Shown: piece by piece, positions 25,043-33,184 of the stretch
Numbering within the stretch: position 1 is the first letter of the stretch
How the letters are laid out: each line of letters starts with the position of its first letter
NCBI GenBank assembly: GCA_036555125.1
Contig: DATBLY010000079.1
Span: forward strand, 1-44,055
Source: DATBLY01 sp036555125
Lineage (GTDB): Bacteria; Actinomycetota; UBA4738; HRBIN12
Length of the DNA stretch: 44,055 bases
Direction of reading: 5' to 3'
The notes under the pieces: model-generated
The model's database searches: none
Seen by the model: the letters and a program-made list of their open reading frames with translations, nothing else
What the model was told of the DNA's origin: nothing
Program-made: the position numbers and the translations under genes

Positions 25043-25602
25043 CGGCCCACCCGCTGCAACGCCTCGCGCAGCAGGTCCTCCACCCCTCGGCCGTCCGCCT
25101 CGATCCCGCGTATCGCCTCGCCGGCCTCCTGCGCAGAGAGACCGAGCGACACCAGCGCCTCCCGCACCTCGCTCATCGGGCCGGTCAGCAGCTCGCCCTC
25201 GCCACCGAGCTTGTCGCGCAGATCGAGGACGACGCGCTGCGCCACCTTCTTCCCGACGCCGGGGACGACCGTGAGGGCCGCTACGTCGCCGTCCACCACC
25301 GCGCGACGCAGGGCGTCGGGGTGGAGTGCCGACAGGAACGAGAGCGCGACCTTGGGCCCGACGCCGGTCACCCCCGTGAGCAGATCGAAGAGCTGGCGTT
25401 CGTCCGCAGAGGAGAACCCGTACAGGATCATCTGGTCGTCGCGCACCACCAGCCGGGTGTGCACCACGGCCGAACGACCGACCGCGGGGAGCCCGCTCAC
25501 GGTAGAGGTGGGCGCGGCGAGCTCGTATCCAACCCCCCCGACCGCCAGCACGACGCGGCCGGCAGCCTTCTCCACGACCTCGCCCTCCAGGAAGGCGATC
25601 AT
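25039..25602 (-). CDS. ruvA: Holliday junction-binding protein RuvA
   Basis: A 187-residue tetrameric junction-binding subunit. Domain I (MIAFLEGEVVEKAAGRVVLAVGGVGYEL) is followed by two helix-hairpin-helix motifs (LTGVTGVGPKVALSFLS and TVVPGVGKKVAQRVVLDL) and a C-terminal domain III that binds RuvB. ATG 25602 overlaps the ruvC stop by 4 nt (ATGA). Confidence 0.97.
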   Translation of the reverse strand: MIAFLEGEVVEKAAGRVVLAVGGVGYELAAPTSTVSGLPAVGRSAVVHTRLVVRDDQMILYGFSSADERQLFDLLTGVTGVGPKVALSFLSALHPDALRRAVVDGDVAALTVVPGVGKKVAQRVVLDLRDKLGGEGELLTGPMSEVREALVSLGLSAQEAGEAIRGIEADGRGVEDLLREALQRVGR

Positions 25603-26111
25603 CGCGCGGCGGCCTTCGCGATCGCGTCGATGAACCGCGCGCGGACCAGGTGCGTGACGGCGACCGCCACCGCGTCGCAGGCGTCGGGCTCCGTCGGGAC
25701 GTCGGCCAGCGCGTGGATCCGCCGCAGCGCCTCGCGCACCTGTGGCTTCGACGACGAGCCCGAGCCGGCCACCGCGTTCTTCACCTCGAGCGGTCCGTAC
25801 TCGGCGACCTCGAGCCCGGCCTCGGCCGCCACGAGGAGCACCGCCCCCGTGGCCCGCGCGACCGCCATCGCGCTCGCCTCGTTCACGTTCCAGGCGACGC
25901 GCTCCAGGGCGACCGACCCGGGAGCGTGCTCGGCGATCGACGCGCGGAACGCCTCCGCGATCAGCCGGATCCGCTCCGCCTCGGGCGTCCCCGAGGTGGT
26001 CCGGACCGTCGTGGCCGACAGGATCCGCGTTCGACGGTCCCGTCGCTCGACCACCGCGAGGCCCATGTTGGCCACGCCGGGGTCCACGCCGATCACCCGG
26101 GAATCGAACAT
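25599..26111 (-). CDS. ruvC: Crossover junction endodeoxyribonuclease RuvC
   Basis: A Holliday junction resolvase of 170 residues. The RNase H-fold acidic residues are visible in VIGVDPGVANMG, in VALERVAWN and in the final EPDACDAVAVAVTH. I prefer ATG 26111 because the family usually has only three to six residues before the GxDPG motif, and because a TAGGAT -10-like hexamer (26122-26127) covers the upstream in-frame ATG at 26123. That ATG, or the open frame to 26165, would extend the N-terminus. It is followed by ruvA and ruvB with 4-nt overlaps. Confidence 0.95.
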   Translation of the reverse strand: MFDSRVIGVDPGVANMGLAVVERRDRRTRILSATTVRTTSGTPEAERIRLIAEAFRASIAEHAPGSVALERVAWNVNEASAMAVARATGAVLLVAAEAGLEVAEYGPLEVKNAVAGSGSSSKPQVREALRRIHALADVPTEPDACDAVAVAVTHLVRARFIDAIAKAAAR

Positions 26112-26121
26112 CCGTTCGTGC

Positions 26122-26127
26122 ATCCTA
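26122..26127 (-). promoter_or_regulatory. -10-like element (TAGGAT) overlapping the candidate upstream start of ruvC
   Basis: TAGGAT on the minus strand ends 10 nt before ATG 26111 and contains the ATG at 26123. If it is a real -10, the mRNA would begin only a few bases before 26111, and 26123 could not be used. It lies in the 75-nt gap after yebC. Confidence 0.35.
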
Positions 26128-26198
26128 GGCGGCCGGTGCCCCCCGGGCAACGACCGCGGCGGCACCCGGGCTCACACGAGCGCCGTCCCTCGGTCCGG

Positions 26199-26948
26199 CT
26201 ACAGGGAGGCCATGACCTCTTCGGGGATGTCGAAGTTGGCGTAGACGGCCTGCACATCGTCGAGGTCCTCGAGCGCCTCGATCAGCTGCAGCACCTGCCT
26301 GGCCTCCGAGCCCCCGACCGGGATCGCCGTCTGCGGGAGCATCGTGAGCTCGGACGATTCGACCGGGAGGCCGGCGGCCTCCAGCGAGCCCACGACCGCG
26401 CGGAGCCCGCCCGGATCGGTCACGATCTCCCAGGAGCTCTCGGCGTCGCGGACGTCCTCGGCTCCCCCCTCGAGCGCCACTTCGAGCACGCGTTCCTCGT
26501 CGGGCGCGATCGCCTTCTCGACGACGATCACGCCCTTGCGCGTGAACATCCAGGCGGTGCTCCCCTGGTCGCCGAGGTTGCCGTGGTTGCGGGTGAACGC
26601 GTGGCGGATCTCCTGACCGGTCCGGTTGCGGTTGTCGGTGAGCGCCTCGACGAGCAACGCGACGCCGCCGGGCGCGTATCCCTCGTACTGCAGCTCCTCA
26701 TAGCGCGCGCCGTCGGACAGCTCCCCGGTCCCGCGCTTGATCGCGCGCTCGATGTTGTCGTTCGGGACCGAGAAGCTCTTCGCCTTGTCCACGGCCGAGG
26801 CGAGCGTCATGTTGCCCTCGACGTTCCCGCCGCCATCGCGGGCCGCGACCTCGACCGCCCGCAGCAGCTTCGCGTACATGTTCGAGCGCTTCGAGTCGGT
26901 CGCTTCCTTCTTCCGCTTGATCGTCGCCCACTTGGAATGACCGGACAT
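26199..26948 (-). CDS. YebC/TACO1-family protein
   Basis: A 249-residue protein with the canonical opening MSGHSKWATIKRKKEATDSKRS and the core SFSVPNDNIERAIKRGTG....YEGYAPGGVALLVEALTDNRNRT. The family was annotated as a transcription regulator, but more recent work points to a ribosome-associated role relieving stalling at proline stretches. It starts 3 nt past the pdxT stop and precedes ruvC, the order seen across Actinomycetota. Confidence 0.97.
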   Translation of the reverse strand: MSGHSKWATIKRKKEATDSKRSNMYAKLLRAVEVAARDGGGNVEGNMTLASAVDKAKSFSVPNDNIERAIKRGTGELSDGARYEELQYEGYAPGGVALLVEALTDNRNRTGQEIRHAFTRNHGNLGDQGSTAWMFTRKGVIVVEKAIAPDEERVLEVALEGGAEDVRDAESSWEIVTDPGGLRAVVGSLEAAGLPVESSELTMLPQTAIPVGGSEARQVLQLIEALEDLDDVQAVYANFDIPEEVMASL

Positions 26949-26951
26949 CGG

Positions 26952-27512
26952 CTACACCACCTTCGTCATCAGGAACCGGTGGAGCCCGGTCTCGCCCACG
27001 AGCTCCGGGTGGAAGGATGCCACGACCAGGCTCTCCTCCTCCATGACGACCGGGTGTCCCTCGTGCTCGGCCAAGACGTGGACGGCCGGACCGACCCGCT
27101 CGACGACGGGTGCACGGATGAACACGCCGCGGACGCGATGATCGAGCCCCTCCACGGCCACGTCGGTCTCGAACGAGTCGACCTGCCGCCCGTACGCGTT
27201 GCGGCGGACCGTGATGTCCATGAGCGCGAGCAGCGGCTCACCGCCGATCACCTCACGAGCGAGCACGATCATCCCCGCGCACGTCCCCAGGATCGGCATC
27301 CCGGCCCGGGCGCGCTCCCGGATCGGCTCGACGAGGCCATAGGCCCGTGCGAGCTTCCCGATCGTCGTCGACTCCCCACCGGGGATCGCCAGGCACGCGA
27401 CGTCGGACAGGTCCTCGGCGGTGCGCACCTCGATCGGGCTGGCGCCGGCCTCCGCGAACGCCCACGCGTGCTCGCGGAAGTCCCCCTGCAGCGCGAGCAC
27501 ACCCGCCTTCAC
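26952..27512 (-). CDS. pdxT: Pyridoxal 5'-phosphate synthase glutaminase subunit PdxT
   Basis: A 186-residue class I glutamine amidotransferase that supplies ammonia to PdxS. The catalytic triad is visible: Cys in GTCAGMIVLA, and His-Glu in SFHPELVGET. The oxyanion GGESTT motif is intact. GTG 27512 follows AGGGG at about 5 nt and lies 11 nt past the pdxS stop. Confidence 0.97.
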   Translation of the reverse strand: MKAGVLALQGDFREHAWAFAEAGASPIEVRTAEDLSDVACLAIPGGESTTIGKLARAYGLVEPIRERARAGMPILGTCAGMIVLAREVIGGEPLLALMDITVRRNAYGRQVDSFETDVAVEGLDHRVRGVFIRAPVVERVGPAVHVLAEHEGHPVVMEEESLVVASFHPELVGETGLHRFLMTKVV

Positions 27513-27523
27513 GGTGCCCCTTG

Positions 27524-28435
27524 CTACCAGCCGCGGGTCTGGAGCAGACCCTCCTCGCCGAGCTCCTTGATGTCGAGCCCCGGCATCGGGTCCCCGAGAC
27601 CCCGCGACACCTTCGCGAGCACGTCGGGGTCGTTGAAGTGCGTGGTCGCCTCCACGATCGCGCGCGCGCGGGGCGCCGGGTCCTCGGACTTGAAGATCCC
27701 CGAGCCGACGAACACCCCGTCGACCCCGAGCTGCATCATCAGCGCGGCATCGGCCGGCGTGGCGAGCCCACCCGCCGCGAAGTTCACGACCGGCAGCCGT
27801 CCGAGCGCGGCCACATCACGGACGAGCTCGACCGGCGCGCCGAGATCCTTCGCGATCGTCACGAGCTGTTCGGGACGGGCCGTCTGGATCTCGCCGATCT
27901 GACGGAGCATCGTCCGCTGATGACGCACCGCCTCGACCACGTTGCCCGTGCCGGCCTCGCCCTTCGTCCGGATCATCGCGGCGCCCTCGGCGATCCGACG
28001 CAGCGCCTCCCCCAGCTCGCGGGCGCCGCACACGAACGGGACGGTGAACGCCCACTTGTCGATGTGGAACTCCTCGTCCGCCGGCGTGAGGACCTCGGAC
28101 TCGTCGACGTAGTCGACCCCGAGCGCCTGGAGGACCTGCGCCTCGACGAAGTGGCCGATCCGGGCCTTCGCCATGACCGGGATCGAAACGGTCTGCTGGA
28201 TCTCCTCGATCTTCGTCGCGTCGGCCATCCGTGCGACGCCGCCCTCCTTGCGGATGTCGGCGGGCACCCGCTCGAGCGCCATCACCGCGCAGGCTCCGGC
28301 GTCCTCGGCGATCTTCGCCTGCTCCGCGTTCGTGACGTCCATGATCACGCCGCCCTTGAGCATCTCCGCCAGGCCCGACTTCACCCGGAACGTACCGGTC
28401 TCGCGCCCCACGGCGTATCCCTCCTCGGCACCCAT
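27524..28435 (-). CDS. pdxS: Pyridoxal 5'-phosphate synthase lyase subunit PdxS
   Basis: A 303-residue TIM-barrel synthase making PLP from ribose 5-phosphate, glyceraldehyde 3-phosphate and ammonia, the DXP-independent route. Conserved blocks are GTFRVKSGLAEMLKGGVIMDVTN, ACAVMALERVPADIR, PVMAKARIGHFVEAQ, DYVDESEVLTPADE, PVVNFAAGGLATPADAALMMQLG and DGVFVGSGIFKS, including the active-site lysines. No Shine-Dalgarno site precedes ATG 28435, but TACACT ends 8 nt upstream, so it appears leaderless. It heads pdxS-pdxT-yebC. Confidence 0.98.
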   Translation of the reverse strand: MGAEEGYAVGRETGTFRVKSGLAEMLKGGVIMDVTNAEQAKIAEDAGACAVMALERVPADIRKEGGVARMADATKIEEIQQTVSIPVMAKARIGHFVEAQVLQALGVDYVDESEVLTPADEEFHIDKWAFTVPFVCGARELGEALRRIAEGAAMIRTKGEAGTGNVVEAVRHQRTMLRQIGEIQTARPEQLVTIAKDLGAPVELVRDVAALGRLPVVNFAAGGLATPADAALMMQLGVDGVFVGSGIFKSEDPAPRARAIVEATTHFNDPDVLAKVSRGLGDPMPGLDIKELGEEGLLQTRGW

Positions 28436-28443
28436 GTCGTTCG

Positions 28444-28449
28444 AGTGTA
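28444..28449 (-). promoter_or_regulatory. -10 element (TACACT) of a probably leaderless pdxS promoter
   Basis: TACACT ends 8 nt before the pdxS ATG. Hexamer and distance are identical to those at alaS. The 90-nt gap (28436-28525) to the DUF3048 gene holds no other obvious signal. Confidence 0.5.
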
Positions 28450-28525
28450 CCGCCGCGACCTCGGCGAGCAGCCGTCGCGAGGCGGGGTCGCGGGGCGACG
28501 GAGGAGGGCGTCCTCGGGTCGAGGA

Positions 28526-29578
28526 CTACTTCGCGAAGGCGACCGGCCGGCCCTTGGGGACGAGCTCCACGAACGTCGTCCCGGGCGCGAGGTGGATCTC
28601 CTCCCCGGCCCTCGTGCGGAAGATCGTGAGGTCGTCCTCGTCGGACCGCTCCCAGCGACCGACGATCAGTCGGCCCCCGCGGAGGATCCACGCCTTGCCC
28701 GTGCCGGTCATCGTCACCTCGGGCGAGGGGTACCCGGCGGCGTCGATGATGCCGCTGTCGGTCACGACCACCTGCTGGATCACAACGTTGTCGGTCGCGA
28801 GGGTCTCCCCGCCCTCGAGGACCATCAGCGCGCCGTCGAGCAGCCGGACCCACCGGCCCTGCCGCCAGGTCCACGAGGCCACGCTCGCATCCGAGAACGA
28901 CACATCGACCGACCGGACCCGCTTGTTCGGGGTCTGCGGCTGGTCGTCGTAGGTGAACAGCGGGGCCGGCGGGCCCTCGCGACGCGCGGGCCTGCCCGCC
29001 GCGCGGTACAGCGCGCTGGTGCCGGTGAACAGGTTGTGCGGCGCGATCCGCGTGTCGTCGCGCGTGAACGCGGCCGGATCCGACGCCTCGGTCATCCCGA
29101 TGATGCCCGCATCGTCGACACCCTGTGCCACCTTGTCGGCGGCGCCCGAGTAGCCGAGCATCGGATGCGCAGCGACCTGGAGGAGGATCTTGGGATCCGT
29201 GGTCCGCGCGCTGCGGACCGGTCCGACCCGCGCGGCACCGCCGCAGTGGTAGATCGCGATGAACCGCGTGATGCCACCCTCCACGATCTCCTCGTAGACG
29301 ATGTCCGCGCCCTCGAGCCCGGCGAGCGGGTAGGCGTCGTCCGTGTTCTCGACCTTGACGGCGAGCGCCGTCCGTTGGGGCACGCCGCCCTTCGGAGCGG
29401 CCTCTCCGGTCAGCGGACAGGTGGGGGGCGGCTCGTCGTGGCCCGTCACCGTGTCGACCACCTGTTGGAGCGGGGCGGGTGCGTGCCCCGTCAGCGCGAG
29501 GGCCCCGACGCTGGCGGTGAGGAAGATGCAGGCGCCGACGAGCGCGGTGACGACCTTCCCGCGACGTGTGAGCGCCAA
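28526..29578 (-). CDS. DUF3048 (YerB-type) exported protein
   Basis: A 350-residue protein with an N-terminal membrane helix or signal (VVTALVGACIFLTASVGALAL, about residues 9-29). The DUF3048 pattern follows: CPLTGEAA, then RTALAVKVENTDDAYPLAGLEGADIVYEEIVEGGITRFIAIYH and VGPVRSARTTD, and a C-terminal domain with GKAWILRGG and a final TFVELVPKG. The family is extracytoplasmic and uncharacterised; B. subtilis YerB is a lipoprotein. Here no clear lipobox Cys is seen. The TTG start at 29578 is supported by AGGAGG 7 nt upstream and by a well-formed promoter at 29639-29667. The order with htpX and lemA suggests an envelope role. Confidence 0.88.
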   Translation of the reverse strand: MALTRRGKVVTALVGACIFLTASVGALALTGHAPAPLQQVVDTVTGHDEPPPTCPLTGEAAPKGGVPQRTALAVKVENTDDAYPLAGLEGADIVYEEIVEGGITRFIAIYHCGGAARVGPVRSARTTDPKILLQVAAHPMLGYSGAADKVAQGVDDAGIIGMTEASDPAAFTRDDTRIAPHNLFTGTSALYRAAGRPARREGPPAPLFTYDDQPQTPNKRVRSVDVSFSDASVASWTWRQGRWVRLLDGALMVLEGGETLATDNVVIQQVVVTDSGIIDAAGYPSPEVTMTGTGKAWILRGGRLIVGRWERSDEDDLTIFRTRAGEEIHLAPGTTFVELVPKGRPVAFAK

Positions 29579-29638
29579 GGACGAGCCTCCTGGGTGGGTT
29601 GTGGGGAGTGGGAGTGGTCCCGTCGGGGACGCCGCGTC

Positions 29639-29667
29639 ATGCTAGCGGCGCGATGGGGGCGTCTCAA
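29639..29667 (-). promoter_or_regulatory. Sigma70-like promoter for the DUF3048 gene
   Basis: On the minus strand TTGAGA (29667-29662) is separated by exactly 17 nt from TAGCAT (29644-29639). It is the best -35/-10 pair I found in the window. Transcription would start near 29632, giving a leader of about 54 nt with an AGGAGG ribosome site. It lies in the 116-nt gap after htpX. Confidence 0.6.
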
Positions 29668-29694
29668 ACACCCGCGCCCAAGTCGACACGAACG

Positions 29695-30600
29695 TCACAT
29701 CTCCTCCAGGCGGCGGATCCGTTCGGCGATCGGCGGATGCGTCGAGAAGAGCCGCTCCATCGTGCTCATCCGCTCGCCCTCGACGCGCGAGGGCTGGTTC
29801 AACCACAGGTGCGCGGTCGCGTTGTTCGCCGAACGCATCGCCGTGGGCGCCGCCTGGAGCTTGCGGAGCGCGGAGACGAGGCCCGGGGGGTACCGCGTCA
29901 GCATCGCGCCCTGCGCGTCCGCGAGGTACTCCCGGTTGCGCGAGACCGCGAGGCGGATCAGCTGCCCGAACAGCGGCGCGAGGATGATGAGCGCGAAGCC
30001 GATCGCGAACAGGACCAGATCGACGGCGCCCCCTCCGCGATCGTCACCGCGCCGCCCGCCGATCCCGCCCCACCAGAGCGACCGCATGAAGAACTCCGAC
30101 AGCAGGACGACGGCGCCGATCACGGTGGCGACGATCGTGCCGTAGAGGATGTCGCGGTCGACCACGTGGGCGAGCTCGTGTCCGATCACGCCCTCGAGCT
30201 CGATCCGGTTCATCGTGGCGAGCAGGCCCTCCGTCACCGCGACCGATGCGTGCTGCGGATCGCGGCCGGTCGCGAAGGCGTTCGGCGCCTGCTCGGGAAC
30301 GACCCAGACCCGAGGCTTGGGGACACCGGCGGCGATCGCGAGCCCCTCGACGATGTTGTGCAAGCGGGGTTGTTCCTCGAGGCTCACCTCCCGCGCGCGG
30401 GTCGACGCGAGCACGATGCGGTCCCCCGAGTAGTAGGCGGAGAGCTGGAGCAGGACCGCGAGCACGATCGCGATCGCGAGGCCGAACCACCCCGAACCGA
30501 AGATGAGGCCGATCGCGTACCCGACGCCCACGAGCAGGACGAAGGCGACGACGAGCAGCACGACGGTCTTGCGTCGGTTCGCCGCGATCTGCTCGTACAC
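29695..30600 (-). CDS. htpX: HtpX-like membrane zinc metalloprotease (M48)
   Basis: A 301-residue membrane protease that degrades misfolded membrane proteins. The zinc-binding HELAH lies in VIGHELAHVVDRDIL, and the third ligand Glu is in NREYLADAQGAML. Two N-terminal helices (about residues 12-30 and 36-56) and two central ones (about 158-178 and 195-220) anchor it. A Gly/Arg/Asp-rich loop lies between the central helices. GTG 30600 lies 7 nt past the lemA stop with no ribosome site, suggesting coupled translation. The lemA-htpX pair is a common arrangement. Confidence 0.96.
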   Translation of the reverse strand: MYEQIAANRRKTVVLLVVAFVLLVGVGYAIGLIFGSGWFGLAIAIVLAVLLQLSAYYSGDRIVLASTRAREVSLEEQPRLHNIVEGLAIAAGVPKPRVWVVPEQAPNAFATGRDPQHASVAVTEGLLATMNRIELEGVIGHELAHVVDRDILYGTIVATVIGAVVLLSEFFMRSLWWGGIGGRRGDDRGGGAVDLVLFAIGFALIILAPLFGQLIRLAVSRNREYLADAQGAMLTRYPPGLVSALRKLQAAPTAMRSANNATAHLWLNQPSRVEGERMSTMERLFSTHPPIAERIRRLEEM

Positions 30601-30607
30601 GGGGGGG

Positions 30608-31159
30608 TTAGAGGTCCACCTGGACGGGTCCGCGGACCGGGTCCTCGATGTCGAAGAAGGCGCGCTCCCCGAACCCGAACAGCTTCGCGATGAGCCTCGA
30701 CGGCAACGTCCCGACCATGGTGTTCAGTCGCGTGACCTGGTCGTTGTAGAACTGGCGCGCGTAGGCGATCTTCGACTCCGTGCCGACCAGCTCCTCCTGG
30801 AGCGCGAGGAAGTTCCGGTTCGCCTTGAGCTCGGGGTACGCCTCCGCCACCGCCATCAGCTGGCGGAGCCCGGCCGTCACCTGGTCCTCGGCGCGCGCCT
30901 GCGGGCCCACCCCTTGCGCCCCGATGGCGTCGGCCCTCGCCTGCGTGACGTGCTCGAACACCTCGCGCTCGTGAGCGGCATACCCCTTGACCGTCTCCAC
31001 GAGGTTCGGGATCAGGTCGTACCGGCGACGGAGCTGGACGTCGATCTGCGACCAGCCGTTGTCGACACGTGTGCGGATCCGCACGAACCGGTTGTACGTG
31101 AACACGCCCCAGACGAGGACGGCAGCCAGCACGCCGAGCACGATCCACAGGGGCAGCAC
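30608..31159 (-). CDS. lemA: LemA family membrane protein
   Basis: A 183-residue protein with one N-terminal membrane helix (LWIVLGVLAAVLVWGVF) and the LemA signature (NRFVRIRTRVDNGWSQIDVQLRRRYDLIPNLVETVKGYAAHE), then ENRNFLALQEEL-type and ARQFYNDQVTRLNTMV blocks that form a long helical bundle. Function is unknown; it is frequently next to htpX. GTG 31159 has TACGAT ending 6 nt upstream, which overlaps the last codons of the pimA-like gene. A leaderless transcript from this point is likely. Confidence 0.95.
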   Translation of the reverse strand: MLPLWIVLGVLAAVLVWGVFTYNRFVRIRTRVDNGWSQIDVQLRRRYDLIPNLVETVKGYAAHEREVFEHVTQARADAIGAQGVGPQARAEDQVTAGLRQLMAVAEAYPELKANRNFLALQEELVGTESKIAYARQFYNDQVTRLNTMVGTLPSRLIAKLFGFGERAFFDIEDPVRGPVQVDL

Positions 31160-31163
31160 CGAC

Positions 31164-32270
31164 CTATCGTAGCGACGCCCGGCCGGCCGCGGCCTCGGCG
31201 TAGACCGCCTCGAGCTGGTCGACGACCACGCGCCAGTCGAACGTCGCGGCCCGTCGACGGCCCGCCTCCCCCATCGCGCGCGCCCCGTCCGGGTCGGCGA
31301 GGACGCGGTCGGCGGCGACGGCCAGCGCCCGTGGATCGCGCGGGGGGACGAGGGTACCCTCCACGCCGTCGGTGACGACCTCGTCGTATCCGGGGATGTC
31401 GCTCGCGACCACCGGGAGCCCGGCGGCCATCGCCTCGATCAGGACGACCCCGAAGCTCTCGCCGCCGATCGACGGGCCCAGGTAGACGTCGCAGGCCGCC
31501 TCGATCGCCGGCAGCTCCGCGTTCGGCACCAGGCCGAGCAGCCGGACGCGCGCTCGGATCTCCCGCGGGAGGCCGGCGAGCGCATCCCGCTCCGGCCCGT
31601 CGCCGGCCACGACGAGGTGCAGGTCGGGACGGCGCCTCGCGAGCTCGGCGAAGGCGTCGACCGCGACGCGGAAACCCTTGCGCTCGTCCAGTCGCCCGAC
31701 GAACAGCGCCTTCATGCCGGGTCCGAGGTCGGCCGGCTCGGCCCCGGCGAACCGGGCCACGTCCACGCCGTTCGGCACGATGCGGTACGAGCCGCCCAGG
31801 CGCGACCCGGCGAACCGCGCCGCGGCGTGCGAGACCGCCACCCGGACCGCGAGCCGGTCGGCGATCCGCCGCAGGACGGGCGCGGTCAGGTCGAACAGCC
31901 GCGATCGCTCCGCGCCCGAGTGGAACGTCGCCACCACCGGCGCGACGCCGGCGAGCGTCGCCCACATCGAGGTGCTCGGCGTGAGGGGTTCGTGGGCATG
32001 CACCACGTCGGGACGGAAGACGGAGAGCGCGTCACGCACGCGCGGGTAGGACCAGGGTCTCGGATCGATCGGCGCGCTCGAACGGTTGTACCGCAGGTCC
32101 ACGGGACGCCCCACCGCGCGCACCCATGGATCGTCCACCGGGCGACGAGCCGGCGCGACGCCGATCACGTCATGACCGCGCGCGAGCAACCGCCGGCCCA
32201 GCTCTCGGACGTGCGTCTGCACCCCGCCGGCGTCGTCCCAGGCGTAGGGGCAGGCCAGGGCGATCCTCAC
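31164..32270 (-). CDS. PimA-like GT4 glycosyltransferase (phosphatidylinositol mannosyltransferase)
   Basis: A 368-residue GT-B, GT4-family enzyme. The N-terminal half has CPYAWDDAGGVQTHVRELG and VVHAHEPLTPSTSMWA. The C-terminal nucleotide-sugar half has ALFVGRLDERKGF and the EX7E motif in GESFGVVLIEAMAAGLPVVAS. These match PimA, which adds the first mannose to phosphatidylinositol from GDP-mannose on the cytoplasmic face. GTG 32270 overlaps the acyltransferase stop by 4 nt (GTGA); the open frame to 32423 is shadow. Its place beside an acyltransferase and a CDP-alcohol phosphotransferase supports inositol-lipid work. Sugar and acceptor are inferred. Confidence 0.88.
   Translation of the reverse strand: MRIALACPYAWDDAGGVQTHVRELGRRLLARGHDVIGVAPARRPVDDPWVRAVGRPVDLRYNRSSAPIDPRPWSYPRVRDALSVFRPDVVHAHEPLTPSTSMWATLAGVAPVVATFHSGAERSRLFDLTAPVLRRIADRLAVRVAVSHAAARFAGSRLGGSYRIVPNGVDVARFAGAEPADLGPGMKALFVGRLDERKGFRVAVDAFAELARRRPDLHLVVAGDGPERDALAGLPREIRARVRLLGLVPNAELPAIEAACDVYLGPSIGGESFGVVLIEAMAAGLPVVASDIPGYDEVVTDGVEGTLVPPRDPRALAVAADRVLADPDGARAMGEAGRRRAATFDWRVVVDQLEAVYAEAAAGRASLR
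31166..31171 (-). promoter_or_regulatory. -10 element (TACGAT) of a probably leaderless lemA promoter
   Basis: TACGAT ends 6 nt before the lemA GTG and overlaps the end of the upstream glycosyltransferase gene. The same hexamer at the same distance precedes the small gene at 43314-43526. Confidence 0.45.
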
Positions 32271-33184
32271 GGCCAGCCCGGCTGGAACAGGTGCCAGTCC
32301 GAGGGCGCCTCCGAGATCGCCCGCTCGAACTCCCTCGCCATGCGGCGCGCCACGTCCTGCACGTGGGCCCTGCGGTCCCCGGTCGCCGGAACCTCGATCG
32401 GCTCGCCGATCCGGATCGTCCACCCCGACGGCGTCGAGAACACCGGAGTGACCATGAGCGGGGCCCCGGTGGTGATCGACAAGAGCGCCGGGCCCGTCGG
32501 GATCCGCCGGACCCGACCGAACATCTCGACCTCGATCCCCCGCCCCGTGAGGTCGCGGTCCGCGACCAGGGCCACGAACCGGCCCGCCGCGAGGGCGTCG
32601 GTGAGCTGCCTGCCCACGCCGCCGCCGGCGGTGAGGCCGATGATGTCCATCCGGAGCTCCGCCCGGTGCCGGAGGAACAGCTCGAAGAGGCGCCGCGGCC
32701 GGAGCTCTTCCGCCACCGAGACCACCGGCGTCCCTCGGGCGGCCATCCAGCGGCCGGCCGCGTCCCAGTTCCCCATGTGCGGGAGCGCCAGGATCGCTCC
32801 GGTGCCCGCCTGGGAGACGCGGTCCAGACGGTCCTCGGTGTCACAGCGCACCCGCGCGAGCACCTGCTCGTCCGTCATCCGGGTCACGTGGAAGGTGTCG
32901 AACCAGTACCGCCCGTAGGAGCGGAACGCCTCCCGGGTGGAGGCCACCACGAGCGGATCGGCGGGAGGGCGACCCAGCACCTGCGCCTGGTTCGCGGCCA
33001 CGGTCGCGCGCACGCCGGGGAGGAGCCGGTAGGCGAGGGCCCCGGTCGCCCGGAACAGCGCGCGACCGGTTCGCTCGGGAAGCGCCCGGCCGGCCGCGCG
33101 CACGACCTCGTAGGCGAGGACCACGCCGCGGTCGCGAACCGTCTCGCTTGCCTCGGTCCGTTCGGCTGTGATCGCCTCCGTCAC
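32267..33184 (-). CDS. LpxL/HtrB-type acyltransferase (PatA-like, phosphatidylinositol mannoside acyltransferase)
   Basis: A 305-residue member of the bacterial lipid A biosynthesis acyltransferase family, used by actinobacteria to acylate phosphatidylinositol mannosides. The catalytic HX4D motif is HMGNWD (His136-Asp141). Later blocks (ALVADRDLTGRGIEVEMFGR, PTGPALLSITTGAPLMVTPVF) fit the family. It is predicted to act at the inner face of the membrane with an acyl-CoA donor. GTG 33184 makes a GTGA overlap with the upstream pgsA-like gene, and its end overlaps pimA in the same way. Confidence 0.9.
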   Translation of the reverse strand: MTEAITAERTEASETVRDRGVVLAYEVVRAAGRALPERTGRALFRATGALAYRLLPGVRATVAANQAQVLGRPPADPLVVASTREAFRSYGRYWFDTFHVTRMTDEQVLARVRCDTEDRLDRVSQAGTGAILALPHMGNWDAAGRWMAARGTPVVSVAEELRPRRLFELFLRHRAELRMDIIGLTAGGGVGRQLTDALAAGRFVALVADRDLTGRGIEVEMFGRVRRIPTGPALLSITTGAPLMVTPVFSTPSGWTIRIGEPIEVPATGDRRAHVQDVARRMAREFERAISEAPSDWHLFQPGWP

